Source of the DNA: Aliivibrio fischeri ATCC 7744 = JCM 18803 = DSM 507
GTDB lineage: Bacteria; Pseudomonadota; Gammaproteobacteria; Enterobacterales; Vibrionaceae
Direction: 5' to 3'
Length of the DNA stretch: 64,000 nt
Assembly (NCBI RefSeq): GCF_023983475.1
Contig: NZ_CP092712.1
Location: forward strand, 682,001 to 746,000
The position numbers were made by a program, and so were the translations under genes. This document shows, in pieces, positions 61,237 through 64,000 of this stretch (position 1 is its first letter; the number at the start of each line of letters is the position of its first letter). Below the pieces are notes generated by a model that made no database searches, was not told where the DNA came from, and saw only the letters and a list, made by a program, of their open reading frames with translations.

Positions 61237-62241
61237 ATGGATAGAGAAATTGTTTTATCAGTGGAAAATGTAGTCACTGAATTTCAAACGGATGAGGGAA
61301 CGGTGAGGGTGCTTGATGGTGTCAGTTTTCAAGTCCCAAAAGGAAAAACCATTGGCATTGTTGGTGAATCAGGATGTGGAAAAAGCGTTACCTCAATGTC
61401 GATTATGGGGTTATTGCCTAAACCTTATGGCAATGTCGTCAGTGGGCGGATCTTGTATGGAGATACGGATTTAATTCAACTAAGCCCTGATAAATTATAT
61501 GAAATGCGCGGTAACCGTATCTCAATGATTTTTCAAGATCCAATGACAGCACTTAATCCTGTTCATACCATAGGGAAACAAATTAATGAGGTGTTAGAAC
61601 TTCATCGTCCGGATTTTGATAAAAAGCAGCGCCTTGCTTATTCTTTAGAAATGCTTGAAAAAGTGGGGATCCCATCGCCTGAATCACGTCTTCATGAATA
61701 CCCTCATAATTTATCTGGTGGTATGCGTCAACGAGTCATGATTGCGATAGCGTTGGCTTGTGAGCCTGATATCTTGATTTGTGATGAGCCAACAACTGCA
61801 TTGGATGTCACGATTCAAGCACAAATTTTAGAGTTAATGAAAAAACTTCAAGATGAAACGGGTATGTCGATCATTTTTATTACCCATGATCTTGGCGTTG
61901 TCGCTGAAATTTGTGATGAAGTAGTGGTGATGTATGCAGGACGTGTCGCTGAACAAGCGGGGATCTTTGAATTATTTGATAACCCTAAACACCCTTATAC
62001 ACAAGGTTTGATGGCATCAATGCCGAGCTTACATTTAAAACCAAAAACCGAGTTGGATACCATTCCTGGAACCGTCCCTTCTTTAAATGAAATGCCTAGT
62101 GGTTGCCGTTTCTCAACGCGTTGTAAATACAAGCAGGACAAGTGCGAGGTAGAAGTGCCAGCCATGAATCAAGTCGGGGTATTACATCAAGTAAGTTGTC
62201 ATTTTAGTGAAGCATTAATCAGTAATGAGGAGGCAAAATGA
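61237..62241 (+). CDS. Peptide-type ABC importer ATPase (DppD/OppD-like)
   Basis: ABC ATPase with Walker A GIVGESGCGKSV (about residue 40), signature LSGGMRQRVMIAIAL, Walker B ILICDEPTTALD and a C-terminal oligopeptide-family extension with the Cys-rich GCRFSTRCKYKQDKC. It is 334 residues. It overlaps the next ATPase gene by 4 bases (ATGA). Confidence 0.9.
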   Translation: MDREIVLSVENVVTEFQTDEGTVRVLDGVSFQVPKGKTIGIVGESGCGKSVTSMSIMGLLPKPYGNVVSGRILYGDTDLIQLSPDKLYEMRGNRISMIFQDPMTALNPVHTIGKQINEVLELHRPDFDKKQRLAYSLEMLEKVGIPSPESRLHEYPHNLSGGMRQRVMIAIALACEPDILICDEPTTALDVTIQAQILELMKKLQDETGMSIIFITHDLGVVAEICDEVVVMYAGRVAEQAGIFELFDNPKHPYTQGLMASMPSLHLKPKTELDTIPGTVPSLNEMPSGCRFSTRCKYKQDKCEVEVPAMNQVGVLHQVSCHFSEALISNEEAK

Positions 62242-63206
62242 GTGAATTATTACGAGTTGATGATCTGAAATTACACTTTTATTCGGGAAAAGGGATTTTT
62301 AATAAAGGTTACGTCGTTCATGCTGTTGATGGGGTGTCATTAGGTGTGAATAAGGGGGAAACCTTAGGTTTAGTTGGTGAGTCTGGTTGCGGTAAAAGTA
62401 CGTTAGGCCGTAGTTTACTTAAATTATTTGAACCAACAGTAGGACGTATCTTTTTTGAAGGAAAAGACATTACCCATTTGGGCAATAAAGAGATGCGCTC
62501 ATTGCGCCAAGAAATGCAGATTATTTTTCAAGACCCAACCGAATCATTAAACCCTCGTCATACCATCGAAATGATCTTAGAAGAACCGTTTGTTATTCAT
62601 GATGTAGGAACAAAAGAAGAGCGAAAGCAATGGGTCGAAGAGTTACTGATTAAAGTAGGATTACCACCAAGTGCTGCTACTCGATATCCTCATGAGTTTT
62701 CTGGTGGACAAAAACAACGTATTGGTATCGCTAGGGCAATAGCATTAAAACCTAAATTGATCGTGTGTGATGAATCGGTTTCGGCATTAGATGTTTCTGT
62801 TCAAGCGCAAATCGTTAACTTATTACTCGATTTACAAAAAGAGATGAATCTGGCGTTAATTTTTATTGCCCATGATTTATCGGTGGTCAAGCATATTTCA
62901 GATAAAGTGGCGGTGATGTATCTGGGTAAAATTGTTGAGTATGGGGATTCAGAGACGCTTTATCATTCACCTAAACACCCTTATACCAAGGCACTATTAT
63001 CCGCTATTCCTGTATCTCATCCTAAATTTAGAGGGAAAGAAAGGATTATATTAAAAGGCGATGTACCTTCTCCAATTAATCCTCCAAAAGGGTGTCGTTT
63101 TTCAACACGTTGCCCACAGGCGGAAGAACAATGTTTTCGTGATGAGCCCAAAAGACAATTGCTTGATAATAATGCGCATGAAGTGGCTTGCCATTTATAT
63201 AAATAA
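62238..63206 (+). CDS. Peptide-type ABC importer ATPase (DppF/OppF-like)
   Basis: Second ATPase, with Walker A GLVGESGCGKST, signature FSGGQKQRIGIARAI, Walker B LIVCDESVSALD (Ser replacing the common Pro after the catalytic Glu, seen in some family members) and the C-terminal GCRFSTRCPQAEEQC. It is 322 residues. Unlike enteric YejF, which fuses both ATPases, the two here are separate genes. Confidence 0.9.
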   Translation: MSELLRVDDLKLHFYSGKGIFNKGYVVHAVDGVSLGVNKGETLGLVGESGCGKSTLGRSLLKLFEPTVGRIFFEGKDITHLGNKEMRSLRQEMQIIFQDPTESLNPRHTIEMILEEPFVIHDVGTKEERKQWVEELLIKVGLPPSAATRYPHEFSGGQKQRIGIARAIALKPKLIVCDESVSALDVSVQAQIVNLLLDLQKEMNLALIFIAHDLSVVKHISDKVAVMYLGKIVEYGDSETLYHSPKHPYTKALLSAIPVSHPKFRGKERIILKGDVPSPINPPKGCRFSTRCPQAEEQCFRDEPKRQLLDNNAHEVACHLYK

Positions 63207-63283
63207 ATATCTTTTTTGAAACATCTTAATGGCTCTGTTTTATCCTATAGTTACAAGGTTAGAATTAACATAGGTTTAAAAGA

Positions 63284-63613
63284 ATGAAGAGATTATTGGT
63301 GTTGGCTATTTTTGGTGTGCTTGGTGGTTGTTCTTCAGTGACGGTTCCAGATATGGGGTCAGCGAAACCTGTGCATTATGAGTGTGAAGCAGGAAGAAAT
63401 TTTGATATTACGTTCAATAATGATGATGCGTTGTTAAAGCTACCGAAAGAGGAATACGTATTAAAACGTGCGGTATCGGCATCAGGAATGAAGTATGTAT
63501 TAAATGATGATATGCCCGATGTTAGCTCTGCAATTGTATTTCATGGAAAAGGCGATGAAGCCATTTTAGAGCTTGGTCGAGTCGTATTGAGAAACTGTAC
63601 CGTTTCAAAATAA
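63284..63613 (+). CDS. MliC-family lipoprotein (C-type lysozyme inhibitor)
   Basis: A small outer-membrane lipoprotein that binds and blocks C-type lysozyme in family members. The signal peptide ends in the lipobox FGVLGGCSS (Cys about residue 16). The mature part has the MliC pattern of paired cysteines (YECEAGRNFDITF and the terminal NCTVSK), with the signature GKGDEAILELG. It is 109 residues. It is a single gene between the ABC importer and the convergent YitT gene. Confidence 0.82.
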   Translation: MKRLLVLAIFGVLGGCSSVTVPDMGSAKPVHYECEAGRNFDITFNNDDALLKLPKEEYVLKRAVSASGMKYVLNDDMPDVSSAIVFHGKGDEAILELGRVVLRNCTVSK

Positions 63614-63663
63614 TACTAATTTAAGTAAATAATCAGATATTTTGTAGAAAATAGATGAGATAA

Positions 63664-63694
63664 AAATGCCCATACATTCATTTGTATGGGCATT
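63664..63694. terminator. Bidirectional terminator between convergent genes
   Basis: AATGCCCATAC pairs with GTATGGGCATT (9-10 bp) over a loop of about 9 nt, with A/T-rich flanks on both sides. It serves the MliC-like gene (+) and the YitT gene (-). Confidence 0.75.
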
Positions 63695-63706
63695 ATTGTA
63701 TTTAGC

Positions 63707-64000
63707 TTAAGAACCGTAGGTAACAATATAACGAGTTGGCTTGTGGTTCATTGCCAATACAATATTGAGAACAACAGCACCTAATACTGAAACGAAGAGT
63801 AACCATGGAGTGATAAAGAAAAACGAAGCCGTTAAAATACAGCAATCAATGGCCATTTGAACTTTACCTACAGAGATCCCGAATTTCTCCTGAATAAACA
63901 GACATAGCACATTGAAACCACCTAAACTTGAGCGGTGTCTAAATAGAATCAACATACCTAAACCCATCAATAACCCACCAGCAACGGCACAGTAAATATC
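63707..64000 (-). CDS. YitT-family membrane protein, 5' part outside the window
   Basis: The frame stays open to the window end, so this is the C-terminal 97 residues. It shows AGGLLMGLGMLILFRHRSSLGG, a conserved YitT-type glycine-rich turn, then three hydrophobic helices (about residues 40-80 of the visible part) and a polar tail. The family is polytopic and its function is not settled. The internal ATG is not the start, because similarity continues upstream to the edge. Confidence 0.78.
   Translation of the reverse strand, partial: DIYCAVAGGLLMGLGMLILFRHRSSLGGFNVLCLFIQEKFGISVGKVQMAIDCCILTASFFFITPWLLFVSVLGAVVLNIVLAMNHKPTRYIVTYGS

Overview
The window is chromosomal DNA from an AT-rich gammaproteobacterium of the family Vibrionaceae. 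Protein similarity, gene order (pepB-ndk-rlmN-pilW-rodZ-ispG-hisS-yfgM-bamB-der; guaB-guaA) and linkage of a urease operon to a nickel-type ABC operon point to Aliivibrio (A. fischeri / A. logei / A. salmonicida group). This assignment rests on recognition, not on a database search.

Layout. 1-16.9 kb is core housekeeping: aminopeptidase, nucleotide metabolism, the rlmN-to-der gene train, an AlaX-like tRNA-editing protein, a YfgJ zinc ribbon, xseA, and guaB/guaA separated by an unusual nested hairpin. 17.1-22.8 kb holds an AbgT transporter and a cysteine-catabolism block: YheO-type regulator, cyuA desulfidase, RidA, and divergent cyuP transporter. 24.1-27.9 kb holds glutathione-dependent formaldehyde detoxification (fghA, adhC, LysR regulator) and tadA. 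27.9-32.5 kb is broken by insertion sequences, with a decapitated mltF, a small basic ORF and the small genes yaeP and a DUF4250 gene. 32.5-39.8 kb is a sialic-acid/amino-sugar regulon (nanA, RpiR-type nanR, nagA, nanE, nanK, SSS-type nanT, nanQ) with repeated GGAGT/ACTCC operator-like sequences. 39.9-50.1 kb is urease (ureDABCEFG) plus a five-gene nickel-type ABC importer, all on the minus strand. 50.5-56.5 kb holds proS, trmO/tsaA, metNIQ behind tandem Met boxes, and gmhB. 57.2-63.2 kb is a five-gene peptide-type ABC importer, followed by a MliC-like lipoprotein and a partial YitT-family gene.

The most interesting signal is the IS3-family element, present in three full copies (22835-24145, 28040-29349, 30675-31984). 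In every copy the left end lies 14-15 nt beyond the stem of an intrinsic terminator, always with the transposase genes co-directional with the terminated gene. This suggests terminator-directed, orientation-specific insertion. The element's own ribosome-binding site is buried in a hairpin at its left end, which would mute read-through transcripts arriving from such a site. Copies 1 and 2 keep 3-bp target duplications (TGC, GTA). Copy 3 does not, and its right end cuts mltF, so a deletion or recombination occurred there. Copies 2 and 3 look identical and are inverted around about 1.3 kb. A solo 21-bp right end of the same element sits beside copy 2.

How the genes work together: NanT imports sialic acid, NanQ supplies the usable anomer, NanA/NanK/NanE convert it to GlcNAc-6-P and NagA deacetylates it. 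The nickel importer feeds the urease accessory proteins. CyuP imports cysteine, CyuA splits it, and RidA removes the reactive enamine formed.
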